DNA of 64,000 nt, taken from Methylocystis parvus OBBP. Its GTDB lineage: Bacteria > Pseudomonadota > Alphaproteobacteria > Rhizobiales > Beijerinckiaceae. The DNA lies in contig NZ_CP092968.1 in NCBI RefSeq assembly GCF_027571405.1, forward strand, positions 434,001-498,000. The letters run 5' to 3'. Below are positions 1 to 9,137 of this stretch, in pieces; within the stretch, counting starts at the first letter, position 1, and each line of letters begins with the position of its first letter. Below the pieces are notes generated by a model. It had not been told where the DNA came from and did no database searches. It saw nothing but the letters and a program-made list of their open reading frames with translations. Made by a program: the position numbers and the translations under genes.

Positions 1-1427
1 GTGTGGCGTTCGAAGACGTTGGAGTTGTCGAGGAATTCGAATTCCAGCGGCGTTCCGTCCGGCGACAGCAGCACGCCGTCCTTGCGCGTGCAGCCGGCGG
101 CGGCGAAGAGTTCGGCCGCCTTTTTGAGCAAAGCGCGATCCTGTCCCGAGCCGTCGGAAACCGGCGACATGAAGGGCTCGCCAAAGACTTCCGCCGGCAA
201 CTTGTCGCGGAAGGGCTCGAGCAGCGCCTTCTCGGCGTCGCTTGGCAGGCCCGTCGCCGCGAGCTCGGAATTTTCGAAATAGGACGAGATCCGCTTATAG
301 GCGTCATACATCAGATTACGGCTCGTCCACTCGTAATCGAAGGCGTAGCCGATCGCCTCGCGCATGCGGGGGTCGGCGAATTTCTTGCGGCGCGTATTGA
401 ACATCCAGCCTTGAATGTTCGGGATGCTGTTATTGGGAACCGTCGTGCGCTTCACACGCCCGTCTTTGAAGGCGGGGAAGTCGTAGCCGGTCGACCAGAC
501 GCGCGCGATGTTTTCCTCGCGCTCCGTGAAAGCGCCCGCTTTGAAAGCCTCGAACGCCACCTGGCTGTCGCCGAAATATTCGAAGCGCACGACGTCGAAA
601 TTGTTCTGGCCTTTCGCGACGGGCAGGTCCTTCGCCCAATAGTCCGGCACGCGGTTGAAGGCGGTGAAGCGGCCCTGTTCGAATTGGCCGACCTTGTAGG
701 CGCCCGAGCCCAGCGGCGGCTCCAGCGTCGTCGCTTCGAAATCGCGGTCCTTGTAATAGGCCCTGGAGAAGATCGGCTGGTTCGCGACATTGAGCGGCAG
801 ATCGCGCGTGCGGCCGGCGGCGAATTTCACGACGAGAACGTCGTCGCCTTCGGCCGTCGCGCTCACCACGTCGCGCAGCATCTGGCTGATGACGGGATGG
901 CCCTTGTCTTTGAGAATATTCAGCGAAAAGGCCGCGTCCTGCGCCGTGAGCGGCGTCCCGTCGTGGAAGCGCGCTTCCTTTCTCAGCAGGAACGCGTAGG
1001 TCAGCTTGTCGGGCGAAATGCGCACCTTCCTGGCCACAAGCCCATAATAGGCGTCGCGCTCGTCCAGGCTCTGCGTCATCAGCGAGTCGAAGACCAGGGA
1101 CATGCCGGTCGCCGGATTTCCACGCAGCACATAGGCGTTGAAAGTGTCGTAGGTCGGGCTGGCGGGCGACAGCGCCAGCGTTCCGCCCTTCGGCGCGTTC
1201 GGGTTCACATAGCCGAAATATTTGAAGTCTGCGGACTCCGCGAGATCGCCGAAGGTCGAAAGTCCGTGGCTCTCAATCTCGCCGGGAGCGGGCGCGGCTT
1301 CGGCGGCGGAGGTCTTCGGGTTTCCTTTGGCGAAGGCGCGCGGCGGGAAAGCCGCGGCCGCGCCGAGCGCGCCGGCGCGGAGCAATTTGCGGCGGGACAG
1401 CGGGTAGGCGAATGGAAAATCAGCCAA
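1..1427 (-). CDS. Peptide ABC transporter substrate-binding protein (family 5), 3' end outside window
   Basis: Reading the minus strand from a TTG at 1427 gives a protein starting MADFPFAYPLSRRKLLRAG, with a twin-arginine export motif (SRRKLL, residues 11-16) and an Ala-rich hydrophobic stretch. The mature part contains YGYVNPNAPKGG-like text (FGYVNPNAPKGG), LRKEARFHDGTPL and REAIGYAFDYEW, typical of the YejA/oligopeptide-binding SBP_bac_5 family. It should bind peptides in the periplasm for an ABC importer. An AGG lies about nine bases before the TTG, and no ATG is usable nearby. About 475 codons are present against roughly 600 for the family, so the C-terminus lies beyond the left edge. Permease genes are not in the window. 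Confidence 0.85.
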   Translation of the reverse strand, partial: MADFPFAYPLSRRKLLRAGALGAAAAFPPRAFAKGNPKTSAAEAAPAPGEIESHGLSTFGDLAESADFKYFGYVNPNAPKGGTLALSPASPTYDTFNAYVLRGNPATGMSLVFDSLMTQSLDERDAYYGLVARKVRISPDKLTYAFLLRKEARFHDGTPLTAQDAAFSLNILKDKGHPVISQMLRDVVSATAEGDDVLVVKFAAGRTRDLPLNVANQPIFSRAYYKDRDFEATTLEPPLGSGAYKVGQFEQGRFTAFNRVPDYWAKDLPVAKGQNNFDVVRFEYFGDSQVAFEAFKAGAFTEREENIARVWSTGYDFPAFKDGRVKRTTVPNNSIPNIQGWMFNTRRKKFADPRMREAIGYAFDYEWTSRNLMYDAYKRISSYFENSELAATGLPSDAEKALLEPFRDKLPAEVFGEPFMSPVSDGSGQDRALLKKAAELFAAAGCTRKDGVLLSPDGTPLEFEFLDNSNVFERH

Positions 1428-1584
1428 ATCGACCTCGGGCAGGGGAGGGAGACGGCGCGTCGCGCGGCCTTTGATTCTACCTGAATTATGTCGGATTTTG
1501 GCGAGGCCGCCAGTGGGTTGTGCGCGAGTCCTTCCGGCCGCCCCCTTTGCGCGAAGCCCCGGCTTCCGCCCGGTCCGGCCGCGC

Positions 1585-3705
1585 TCAGGCGGCGATCGAC
1601 AGGGCGGTCATCTGTTCGGATTGCTCGGGGTCGTAAAGGCGCAGCTTTGCGGCGTCGGCCTTGTTGTACAAAATGGCGGCGTCGTTCAGATCGAGGCGGT
1701 CCAGCGCGGCGTTCGCGTCATCGGCGCTCGTCTTGTCCCATTCCACGAGAAACACCGTATGGTCCGCCTGCGCCGCGAGGAAGCGCGCCTGGGGCGCGTG
1801 AAGGGCGGGCGGGCCGTCAATGACGATGACGTCGAACCATTTGCGCGCCAGCTTCAGCGTGGCGCGAAGCGTCATGCCGCTCATGAGGCCGCCAATTGAG
1901 CTGTGGCGCGTGAGAGTCTGACCGCCATAGGGCAGCAGCGTATAGCCGTCCGCCGCCTGCTCGATGAGAGCGCTTGTGAGATCTTCGCCGCTTTCGAGCA
2001 CGTCGAGCAGTCCGAAGGGCGCCGTCTTCACATGCGCCGCCCGGTCGGCTTCCACGAGAAGAACGCGGTCCCCGCCCTCGGCGAGATAGGCGGCGAGATT
2101 GACCGAGAGCGTCGAGCGGCCTTCGCCGCGATGCGTGGACGAAACGAGGATGACAATGCCTTCGTCGCTTGCGCCGGCCGGCGCGATTTCGGCGCAAAGC
2201 TCGGTGAGCCACGGCGTGAGGTCCGGCACCAGCCCGGGATCGTCGGCCGACTCGGCCTGCGTGACGATAGGAAGAAAGCCGTAAAGTTCGACGTCTCCCA
2301 GACGCTCGGCCTGGGAAGCCGTGCGCAGGGTTTTCTGGCGCCATTCGCGGACGATGGCGTAGCCCAATCCCGCAAGGAGGCCGAGCGCCGCGCTGCCGAC
2401 CGCGAGAATGCTGCGCGGCGGCGACGGCTTCGACGGCGGGGTGGCGACCGAGACGATTCGGATGTCGCTCGGCTCGAGGTCCTTGACCTGACTGAGTTCG
2501 CGCTGGCGGTTCAGCAATTCTTCGTAGACGTCGCGCTCCGCCTTGGCCTCGCGCTCGAGCTCCGTGAGCTTCACGAGTTGCGGGCCGAGTTCGCCGCTCT
2601 CCGTCTGCGTCGCCCTGAGCTCACGGCCCAGTTCCTCCTCGCGCTGTTGCGCCTCCAGAAATTCCGTGCGCGCCGTCGACATCATGCGCGCCATCTCCGC
2701 CTTGATCTGGCGGCGGATGTCGGCGATCTGCGCGTTGAGGCTGACGACTTCCGGGTGGCGCGGGCCGAGCACCGTGGCCTGATCCGCTGATTGTCGCGAG
2801 AGGCGGGCGTAATCCGAGCGCAGGGCGCTGAAGACGGGAGACTGAGCGGAAGGCGGCAGGCTGTCGCCAGCGCTGGCCCCGGCTTTGCGCAGTTGCTCAT
2901 AGCGCGCCCGCGTTTCAGCCGTGTGGGCGCTGGCGGTGACGAACTGCGCATTGAGTTCCTGCACACGGCGTTCGAGCAGCGTCGTGCCTTCGCCCGCAGC
3001 CGTCACTTTCAACCGCGCCTTCAATTCCGCGGCGGCTTCCTCGGCGCGATTGACGCGACCGCGTAGTTCCGCAAGCCGGCTTTCGATTTCCTGCGCGGTC
3101 TTGGCGCTCGTTCCGCTGCGAAGCGACGTCTGTTCGGCGAGGATTTTCTTGGCCGCCGCGTTGGCGATGCGCGCGCTCTCCTCGGGGCTGGAGGTCGTCG
3201 CCGTCACGTCGATGACATAGGTTGTGCCGCGCCGCGCGATGTTGAGTTTGGAGGCGAGCTTCTCGATGGTCGACAGACGAAGCTTCTCATCCGTATCGCC
3301 CTTGCCGGCGAAATAGGGGTCCTTGGTCAGAGCGAGGTCGTCGACCATGGCGCCGAGGAAACCGTCGGTGCGCGTGGCCTGCACGAGGCTCTCGATCGCG
3401 ATGGCGTCGGAACCGATATTCGAAATGACGCCGCCCGCCCGCGTGACTTTCGCGGTGCGCGGATCGACCAGCACGACCGCGGTGGCGGTGTATTTCTTGA
3501 AGAGAAAGAGCGAAGCCCCGAAGAGAACCGCCGAGACGCCGAGCCAGGTCGCAAGGATCGGCAGCCAGTTGCGGCGGAAAAACAGCTCAATTCCGCCAAG
3601 GCTGAAATTCACCGGCGCATCGCGCCACAGATCAATCGCGCCGAACTCGTTCGAGCGGCGCGTCTCCATATAGCTCGTATAGGCGTTGTAGCCTTGCTTT
3701 TTCAT
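1585..3705 (-). CDS. Wzc/ExoP-like polysaccharide co-polymerase with degenerate tyrosine-kinase P-loop
   Basis: 706 residues. A Wzz-type chain-length domain begins with a membrane segment at about residues 46-66, followed by a long Glu/Arg-rich coiled coil (about 190-400) and a second membrane helix (about 430-452). The C-terminal cytosolic domain resembles a bacterial tyrosine kinase (BY-kinase): Walker A-like SSTHRGEGRST (about 522-532), Walker A'-like VLLVEADRA and Walker B-like VIVIDGPPA (about 627). Known family members control chain length and export of EPS at the inner membrane. Here the Walker A lysine is arginine, and the C-terminus has only one Tyr (LRLYDPEQ) instead of a tyrosine cluster, so kinase activity is doubtful. 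It is divergent from the GH5 gene at 3801 and belongs to EPS locus A. Confidence 0.87.
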   Translation of the reverse strand: MKKQGYNAYTSYMETRRSNEFGAIDLWRDAPVNFSLGGIELFFRRNWLPILATWLGVSAVLFGASLFLFKKYTATAVVLVDPRTAKVTRAGGVISNIGSDAIAIESLVQATRTDGFLGAMVDDLALTKDPYFAGKGDTDEKLRLSTIEKLASKLNIARRGTTYVIDVTATTSSPEESARIANAAAKKILAEQTSLRSGTSAKTAQEIESRLAELRGRVNRAEEAAAELKARLKVTAAGEGTTLLERRVQELNAQFVTASAHTAETRARYEQLRKAGASAGDSLPPSAQSPVFSALRSDYARLSRQSADQATVLGPRHPEVVSLNAQIADIRRQIKAEMARMMSTARTEFLEAQQREEELGRELRATQTESGELGPQLVKLTELEREAKAERDVYEELLNRQRELSQVKDLEPSDIRIVSVATPPSKPSPPRSILAVGSAALGLLAGLGYAIVREWRQKTLRTASQAERLGDVELYGFLPIVTQAESADDPGLVPDLTPWLTELCAEIAPAGASDEGIVILVSSTHRGEGRSTLSVNLAAYLAEGGDRVLLVEADRAAHVKTAPFGLLDVLESGEDLTSALIEQAADGYTLLPYGGQTLTRHSSIGGLMSGMTLRATLKLARKWFDVIVIDGPPALHAPQARFLAAQADHTVFLVEWDKTSADDANAALDRLDLNDAAILYNKADAAKLRLYDPEQSEQMTALSIAA

Positions 3706-3800
3706 GACGCTTTCGAGTGCCGAAGACGCACGGACCTTGGATTCCCGTCGCGAGGACGGCTACAATAAAGCATGCAAAGCATTAACCTTAAGTAACTCCA

Positions 3801-4913
3801 ATGGCGGCGACGTTTACCAGACGTGAAGCATTGCTGGGTCTGTCCGCCGCGAGCCTGGCGCCCGCATGGGCTGGGGACGCCTTGCGCAAGGGCGCGATCC
3901 CCCACGCTTTGCGCAGCGGATTCAATCTGCCGGATCAGGTTCCGCTCCGCGCCGATCAGCTCCCGGACGCGTCGACTCTAAAGACTTTGCGCCAGATGGG
4001 CTTGACCCATATCCGCCTTCCCGTCGTAACGGAGTATCTTCTGCCTTCCTTCTCGGGGCCGGCGACCATTTCCAGCGCTATGGACGACCTGTCGCGGGCG
4101 CTTGAGATGCTCCTGTCCATGGACTACTCCGTCAGCGTCGACATGCACCCCGATAGCGATTTCCAGAATCTCTACCGCCGGGACGCCAAGGCGGCGCATG
4201 GCGCTTTGCTCGCGAATTGGCCAGTTCTCGCCAGGCATTTGTCGCGCTGGCCCGACGACCGCATTTGGGTGGAGCTTTTGAACGAACCGCCGACCACGGA
4301 CGACGACTGGCGTCCTTTTTCGGAGAAGCTCGCCAACGTCGTGCGTAGCCAATTGCCAAAAAACGGGATCATCGTCGGTCCGGCTCCCTATCAGCGGCAC
4401 GAAAACCTGGCTTCATGGATTCCGTTCGCCGACCGGAACATCGTTTACGCCTTCCACTACTACGACCCCATGGCCTTCACTCATCAGAACGCCGTTTGGG
4501 ACAAAGGCAGCGCCTGGGCGCGTATGTCCGACATTCCCTTTCCAACCGAAGCGGGCGACGCGACGCTGCTCCGACTCGCGACGGAGGCGGGCCGAAGAGG
4601 CGATCAGGAAGTCGAACGCATCCTCAAGGAGACCGCCGCCGTCGCCTGGACGGCTGCATCGATCGAGGCGCAACTGGCGGGCCTCGCCGCATGGAGCGAG
4701 ACACATGGCGCGCCCGTCATCGTTAACGAATTTGGCGTGCTGCGCTGGAAGGCCAAACGCGCTGACCGGCGGGCCTGGATCGCCGCGGTGCGCGCCGCCG
4801 CCGAGCGACATGGCTTCGGCTGGGCGCATTGGGATTATTCGACGAGCTTTGGCCTTCTCAACGACGACCGCACGATCGACCGCGGCGTCGTCCAGGCGTT
4901 GCTCGGCGGCTGA
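3801..4913 (+). CDS. Exported glycoside hydrolase family 5 (endoglucanase-like)
   Basis: 370 residues. The N-terminus MAATFTRREALLGLSAASL looks like a twin-arginine or long Sec signal ending near PAWAGDA. The body has GH5 landmarks: HIRLPV near 75, the acid/base in WVELLNEPP (Glu162) and the nucleophile in VIVNEFGV (Glu310). Aromatic residues YAFHYYDP and GWAHWDYS match the substrate-cleft strands. The likely role is periplasmic or extracellular cleavage of a beta-1,4-glucan-like polymer, probably trimming or releasing the EPS made by this locus. The start is 95 bp from the divergent co-polymerase gene. Its last 79 bases overlap the convergent polymerase ORF. Substrate is not readable from sequence. 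Confidence 0.87.
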   Translation: MAATFTRREALLGLSAASLAPAWAGDALRKGAIPHALRSGFNLPDQVPLRADQLPDASTLKTLRQMGLTHIRLPVVTEYLLPSFSGPATISSAMDDLSRALEMLLSMDYSVSVDMHPDSDFQNLYRRDAKAAHGALLANWPVLARHLSRWPDDRIWVELLNEPPTTDDDWRPFSEKLANVVRSQLPKNGIIVGPAPYQRHENLASWIPFADRNIVYAFHYYDPMAFTHQNAVWDKGSAWARMSDIPFPTEAGDATLLRLATEAGRRGDQEVERILKETAAVAWTAASIEAQLAGLAAWSETHGAPVIVNEFGVLRWKAKRADRRAWIAAVRAAAERHGFGWAHWDYSTSFGLLNDDRTIDRGVVQALLGG

Positions 4914-6499
4914 GCGGCGGGGCTCATCTCCGAGCGCGCGAACCGTATCAGCACCGCGCGGTCCGTCGCGCCAAGGATCAAGCCGCAATAGCCCATGACG
5001 AAAGCAAGAGAAAAGGGCACGAAATAGGCTTCCTCCTGGAAGAGGCCGTTCGTCACAGACGCCAAAATGCCGCTCGTGACGAAGGAGAGGGCAGGCGCGC
5101 GCGTTTGCTTGTAGAGACGCCACGCGACCGCCGCGACCCAGAAATAGAAAGCGAACCAGGCGGCGGCCGCAACGCCGAGCTGATAAAGCAGAACGCCGAA
5201 CGCGCTTTCGACCGCGACATTAGCTGCGCCGGCCGCCTGGAACTCCTCCCATTTGAGCGAACCAAAATCCACGATCGAAAGATTGCCGCCATCGCCCAGC
5301 GTATGCCCGATCGGCATTTTGAGAAAACCGTTCAACCCGCCAAGCAGCCCAAGAACGTGGAAGTCGCCCGTGCCCGAGCCGATCTTGATCACCAGGATGG
5401 CGTAGGCGATCAGGAAGAGCGCAAGACCTTTGACGGGAAGGTTCGTCGAGCTTCTTCTCGCGACGTAATAGAAGCCGACGCACAGAACGGTGAAGATGAG
5501 CGGACCCTTTGCGCTTGTCGCGAGGAGGAGCGGCATGGCGAGCAGCGCCAGAAGGCCGCGCCTATGGATCGCCAGCAGCGCGATGAGACTCGAAAGCATG
5601 TAGGCGAAGCTGATCGTGTTAAAGCCCGGTCCCTGCAGACGCTGCACATGCAATCCAAGCGAACTTGTCAGCGGGGTGTTGAACAGATCCGATTTCGAGT
5701 AATCGAGGACGCTTGTAATCACCATACCGCCTTCGGCGGCCTTGCGGATGTCGTCGACATTGACGAGGCGCTTGGCCGTGAAGAGCGTCAGATAGCGCCA
5801 GCCATTGGTGACAGTGAGCCAGCCGTCGAGCGAGAAAAGCTCAAAATAGCCGCAAAATCCGACCGCCAGCAAAATAACCAGCAAGATTTTTGGCAAATCG
5901 ATCTGCTGCTTCGCCCCGAGCAGCAGGAACATTTGAAACAGGAAGATCGGCAGACCGATATTTCTCAGATAGACCGTAGCGTTGCGCGGATTGACCGCAA
6001 GGCCGAGGACGAAATAGACGCCGACGATCGCGAGAAGTCCGACAGACGCGTAGATCAACTTCCTGACGAAGGGCGAGTAGGCCGATGGCTTGTGCGCGAA
6101 GCTGATCGCCATATAAAGCCAGCAGACGGCTGTTGTTAGAAAGCTGTAGCTCTTGAGCACCTCAATGTCGGCATATTCCTCGACACTATAGGAGAAAAGC
6201 GCTGCGACGGTGTTCTGAAATATATTGGAGATGAGGACGACGACCGGCACGTCGCGCGGCATGAAGCGCGAAACGAACAAAGCGCCGAACGCGCAAAAGA
6301 CGATCGCGATCGGCTGCGAGACAAAATGCAGCGCGATCGGCGCGACCGTAACGATTATCGCTGTCGCGAACGCCTGAAGGAGTTGCGGCCATACTTCCAG
6401 ACCGCCGAGACCTCTCGGCGCTTCCGCCCAAGCGGATCGAACCACTTTTTCGGCCCTATAATGGATGCGCCTTTCATCTTCGCCGATCGTGACTAACAA
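4835..6499 (-). CDS. Wzy-like polysaccharide polymerase (multi-spanning membrane protein)
   Basis: About 554 residues with roughly ten or more hydrophobic spans (for example FATAIIVTVAPIALHF and LIYASVGLLAIVGVYFVL) and a large loop around residues 210-275 between spans, the layout of O-antigen/EPS polymerases (Wzy/EpsG-like). The role is inferred from topology and from position between co-polymerase, GT2 and flippase genes; Wzy proteins share little sequence. The longest reading starts at a TTG (6499) with no clear ribosome site; an in-frame later start is possible. The 3' end overlaps the convergent GH5 gene by 79 bp, and the C-terminal tail is basic (RSSLRRPKLVE). Confidence 0.7.
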   Translation of the reverse strand: MLVTIGEDERRIHYRAEKVVRSAWAEAPRGLGGLEVWPQLLQAFATAIIVTVAPIALHFVSQPIAIVFCAFGALFVSRFMPRDVPVVVLISNIFQNTVAALFSYSVEEYADIEVLKSYSFLTTAVCWLYMAISFAHKPSAYSPFVRKLIYASVGLLAIVGVYFVLGLAVNPRNATVYLRNIGLPIFLFQMFLLLGAKQQIDLPKILLVILLAVGFCGYFELFSLDGWLTVTNGWRYLTLFTAKRLVNVDDIRKAAEGGMVITSVLDYSKSDLFNTPLTSSLGLHVQRLQGPGFNTISFAYMLSSLIALLAIHRRGLLALLAMPLLLATSAKGPLIFTVLCVGFYYVARRSSTNLPVKGLALFLIAYAILVIKIGSGTGDFHVLGLLGGLNGFLKMPIGHTLGDGGNLSIVDFGSLKWEEFQAAGAANVAVESAFGVLLYQLGVAAAAWFAFYFWVAAVAWRLYKQTRAPALSFVTSGILASVTNGLFQEEAYFVPFSLAFVMGYCGLILGATDRAVLIRFARSEMSPAAQPPSNAWTTPRSIVRSSLRRPKLVE

Positions 6500-6698
6500 T
6501 GCGTTAAGAGCGACCGGCGTCGGCGCGTCACTGACATTGGCGTTTTAATGGCCGCGCCTTAACCGCCTCTCCAGACATTTGCCTCAGCATTGAGTCGTTC
6601 GGTAACCACTTGATCGCGTCTTTGTGGCGGAGCCGTGAGAGCTGAGCTAACTGAAAATTGGATTCAAATGCCGTCTAGCGCAAAGTCTGGAGCGTGGC

Positions 6699-7667
6699 GT
6701 GTCGTCGGTCGTCGTCAGCGTTATCATACCGGCGTATAATGCGGCGGCTTTCCTGGGCGCGGCGATTGCGTCGTTACAGGCTCAGACTCTTTCTCAATGG
6801 GAGGCGATCATCGTCGACGACGCCTCGACCGATGGGACGCTTGAACTCGCCCGGCGGATTGCGGCGTCTGATTTTCGCGTTCGAGTGCTCGCTCTCGACG
6901 TCAACAGCGGGCCAAGCGCGGCCCGCAACGCCGGCTTCGCTGTCGCGACGGGCGAATGGATCGCGCTGCTCGACGCCGACGACGTCTATTTGCCCGCGCG
7001 CTTGAGCGAGATGATCGCTGCGGCGGAGCGACTCGAGGCCGATATATTGGCCGACAATCAATGGCTGAGAGATCCGTCCCTGGGCGCGATCGTGCGTTCG
7101 GGATTGCCGCGAAGCGGAAGAGCGAAACGGATCAGTCTGACGGAATTCTACCTAAAGAGCCTATCCGCTAGCGGCTTCGACCTTGGAACGCTCAAACCGA
7201 TCTTCCGCGCGTCGCTTGTGGCGCAGTCCGGCGTGCAATACCGGCCGCTCCGCTATGGCGAAGACTTCGTCTTTTTCGCGGAGCTTCTGGCGCTGGGCGC
7301 GCGCGCCTGGCGCATACCTCAGCCCTATTATGTCTATACGCTCACGACGAGCGAAGTCGACGGGAACAGATCCGAGTCGTCGCGGACCCTGACGAATTAT
7401 GACCTCCTCCTCATCGGCAGCAACTCGATCATGGACCGTTACGCCGCGCGGCTCTCGACGACCGAGAAGGTCGCGATCCGAATTCGCGCCTATTTCATCG
7501 AAGAGTATAAATCCGCGGTAATTTTCAAGGATCAGCGCAGAAACAAACAGTATCGCTCGATGTTGGCGACATTACTCCGACACCCGTTGATCTTCATCAT
7601 GATCCTTCGCGGCATTCGCTGGCGCCTGCGCGCCATGCTTCCTGATCAGAGGTATGTCCCAACGTGA
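6699..7667 (+). CDS. Glycosyltransferase family 2
   Basis: 322 residues. A GT-A fold is evident from VSVIIPAYNAAAFL (about 6-19), IIVDDASTDGT, GPSAARNAGF and the metal-binding DxD in LLDADDVYLP (about 90). A C-terminal basic/hydrophobic stretch may be membrane associated. It should transfer a sugar from a nucleotide-sugar donor to the lipid-linked repeat unit on the cytosolic face. The GTG start at 6699 has GGAG ten bases upstream. Its stop overlaps the GTG of the flippase gene by 4 bases, indicating translational coupling. Donor and acceptor cannot be predicted. Confidence 0.88.
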   Translation: MSSVVVSVIIPAYNAAAFLGAAIASLQAQTLSQWEAIIVDDASTDGTLELARRIAASDFRVRVLALDVNSGPSAARNAGFAVATGEWIALLDADDVYLPARLSEMIAAAERLEADILADNQWLRDPSLGAIVRSGLPRSGRAKRISLTEFYLKSLSASGFDLGTLKPIFRASLVAQSGVQYRPLRYGEDFVFFAELLALGARAWRIPQPYYVYTLTTSEVDGNRSESSRTLTNYDLLLIGSNSIMDRYAARLSTTEKVAIRIRAYFIEEYKSAVIFKDQRRNKQYRSMLATLLRHPLIFIMILRGIRWRLRAMLPDQRYVPT

Positions 7668-9127
7668 GCGTCGCGCGCCTTACCGCCAAGAGCAGTTTGT
7701 GGAATTTGTTCTCCAATCTGGGGCAGCAGATCCTGAACTTTATCTTTTTCGTCTATACGGCGCGGCTTCTCGAGCCCTCGGCGTTCGGGCTTATGGCGCT
7801 CGCCATGGTCTTCGTCGACGCTTTCGCGGTGCTCGGGCGCGGCGGTCTGGTCGAGGCCAGCGTGCAGAGAGAGAGCGTTTCGGACGAACTTCAAAATCAT
7901 ATTTTCTGGTTCCTGCAAGTCGTTGGCCTCGCAGCGACTCTGGCGCTCTATTTCGGCGCCGATACGCTCGCAGGCGCGTTCGGCCATCCCGAGCTGGCGC
8001 ATGCATTGCGCTGGCTCTCGCCCGTGTGTCTTCTTTTGAACGGGGCGGCCGTTCCGGAAGCGCGGCTGCAACGGGAATTTGGCCATGACGCCATAGCGCG
8101 CAGCACGCTTGCGGGCGTTTCCGCTGGCGGAGTGGTCGGCGTCATCGCCGCTCTTTTGGGCTATGGCGTCCTCGCGCTCGTGTTTCAGAAGCTCGCTTCC
8201 GTCATCATTCAAAGCGTCCTGCTCTGGCGAAAGGAGCGGTGGCGGCCGCGGGCGCCGGCCTTCGCCTCAGGCGGCGAGCTCCGCGGCCTTTTGCGCATAG
8301 GCATGGAAGTGACCAGCGCCAATCTCGTTTTGATGTTGAATTCAAAGCTCATGGATGTGCTGGTCGGCCTGTTCCTCGGTCCGACCATGCTCGGATATCT
8401 ACGAACGGCGTGGAGATGCTTCGAACTCGTGCTGCATGTCTGCGTGAGCCCGTTATCGAACGTCTCACTCGTCACCTTCAGCCGCGTTCGGGACGATTCC
8501 GGTCGTCTTGTCGCAGCCTATTCGCGCATGGTGGAAATCGCGGCGCTTACAATCTTCCCGATCTTCTTCGGCCTTGCGGCGATTGCGCCGCTCGCGATGC
8601 CGCTTGTTTTTGGCGAGCAATGGGCGCCTTCGGCCCCGCTCGTTCAGGCGCTGAGTCTGATCGCGATCGCCGGCACGCCCAATCCTTTTTTCGTCCCCAT
8701 GATGACCGCAACCAACAATACGCGCCGTCTCACGACGCAGAGCCTGATCCATGTCGTCCTCAGCATTTTGCTTACGGCGACGATGAGCCCGCTCGGCGTC
8801 ATGGCGGTCGCCTGGGCGCAGGTCGTCCGCGCTTCCGCTATGACAGGCGTCAGCCTGTGGATGATGCGCGACAGCGTCGACGTGTCGTTCTCGACGACAT
8901 GGGTCGCCATGCGGCCCGCGCTCCTTGCGGCGGGCGGGATGGGCCTCGCGGTCGCCTGGTTGCTGCAGTCGAATGCGCTCGCGCCGCTGACCGGCTGGCC
9001 TCTCTTGCTCGCATTGATCGCGCTCGGGGGCGCGATCTATGCTGCGACGCTGCTTTTGGGCTTCCCGCGCGAAGTGTCTCAACGCTGGACGGAGGCGCGG
9101 GATCTGCTGCGCGGCCGCGTCGCCTGA
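7664..9127 (+). CDS. Wzx-like oligosaccharide flippase
   Basis: 487 residues, with about 12-14 hydrophobic helices. The N-terminal motif LWNLFSNLGQQILNFIFFVYTARLLEPSAFG is typical of the MOP-superfamily polysaccharide_synt family (Wzx/RfbX/ExoT). The function would be to flip undecaprenyl-linked repeat units to the periplasm for the neighbouring Wzy-like polymerase. It begins with GTG overlapping the GT2 stop by 4 bases. It ends 10 bp before the stop of the convergent GINT1-like gene at 9138. A second flippase of the same superfamily lies in locus B (54547-55869). Confidence 0.87.
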   Translation: MSVARLTAKSSLWNLFSNLGQQILNFIFFVYTARLLEPSAFGLMALAMVFVDAFAVLGRGGLVEASVQRESVSDELQNHIFWFLQVVGLAATLALYFGADTLAGAFGHPELAHALRWLSPVCLLLNGAAVPEARLQREFGHDAIARSTLAGVSAGGVVGVIAALLGYGVLALVFQKLASVIIQSVLLWRKERWRPRAPAFASGGELRGLLRIGMEVTSANLVLMLNSKLMDVLVGLFLGPTMLGYLRTAWRCFELVLHVCVSPLSNVSLVTFSRVRDDSGRLVAAYSRMVEIAALTIFPIFFGLAAIAPLAMPLVFGEQWAPSAPLVQALSLIAIAGTPNPFFVPMMTATNNTRRLTTQSLIHVVLSILLTATMSPLGVMAVAWAQVVRASAMTGVSLWMMRDSVDVSFSTTWVAMRPALLAAGGMGLAVAWLLQSNALAPLTGWPLLLALIALGGAIYAATLLLGFPREVSQRWTEARDLLRGRVA

Positions 9128-9137
9128 CGGGCTTGGC

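Noticed and set aside
3..1484. 493-codon plus-strand ORF over the peptide-binding protein gene
   Set aside because: The translation is Arg/Ala/Gly-rich with no family signal, and the opposite strand encodes clear SBP_bac_5 motifs with a Tat signal.
4829..6139. 436-codon plus-strand ORF across the Wzy-like gene
   Set aside because: Charged, low-complexity shadow translation; the minus strand gives a coherent multi-helix protein.
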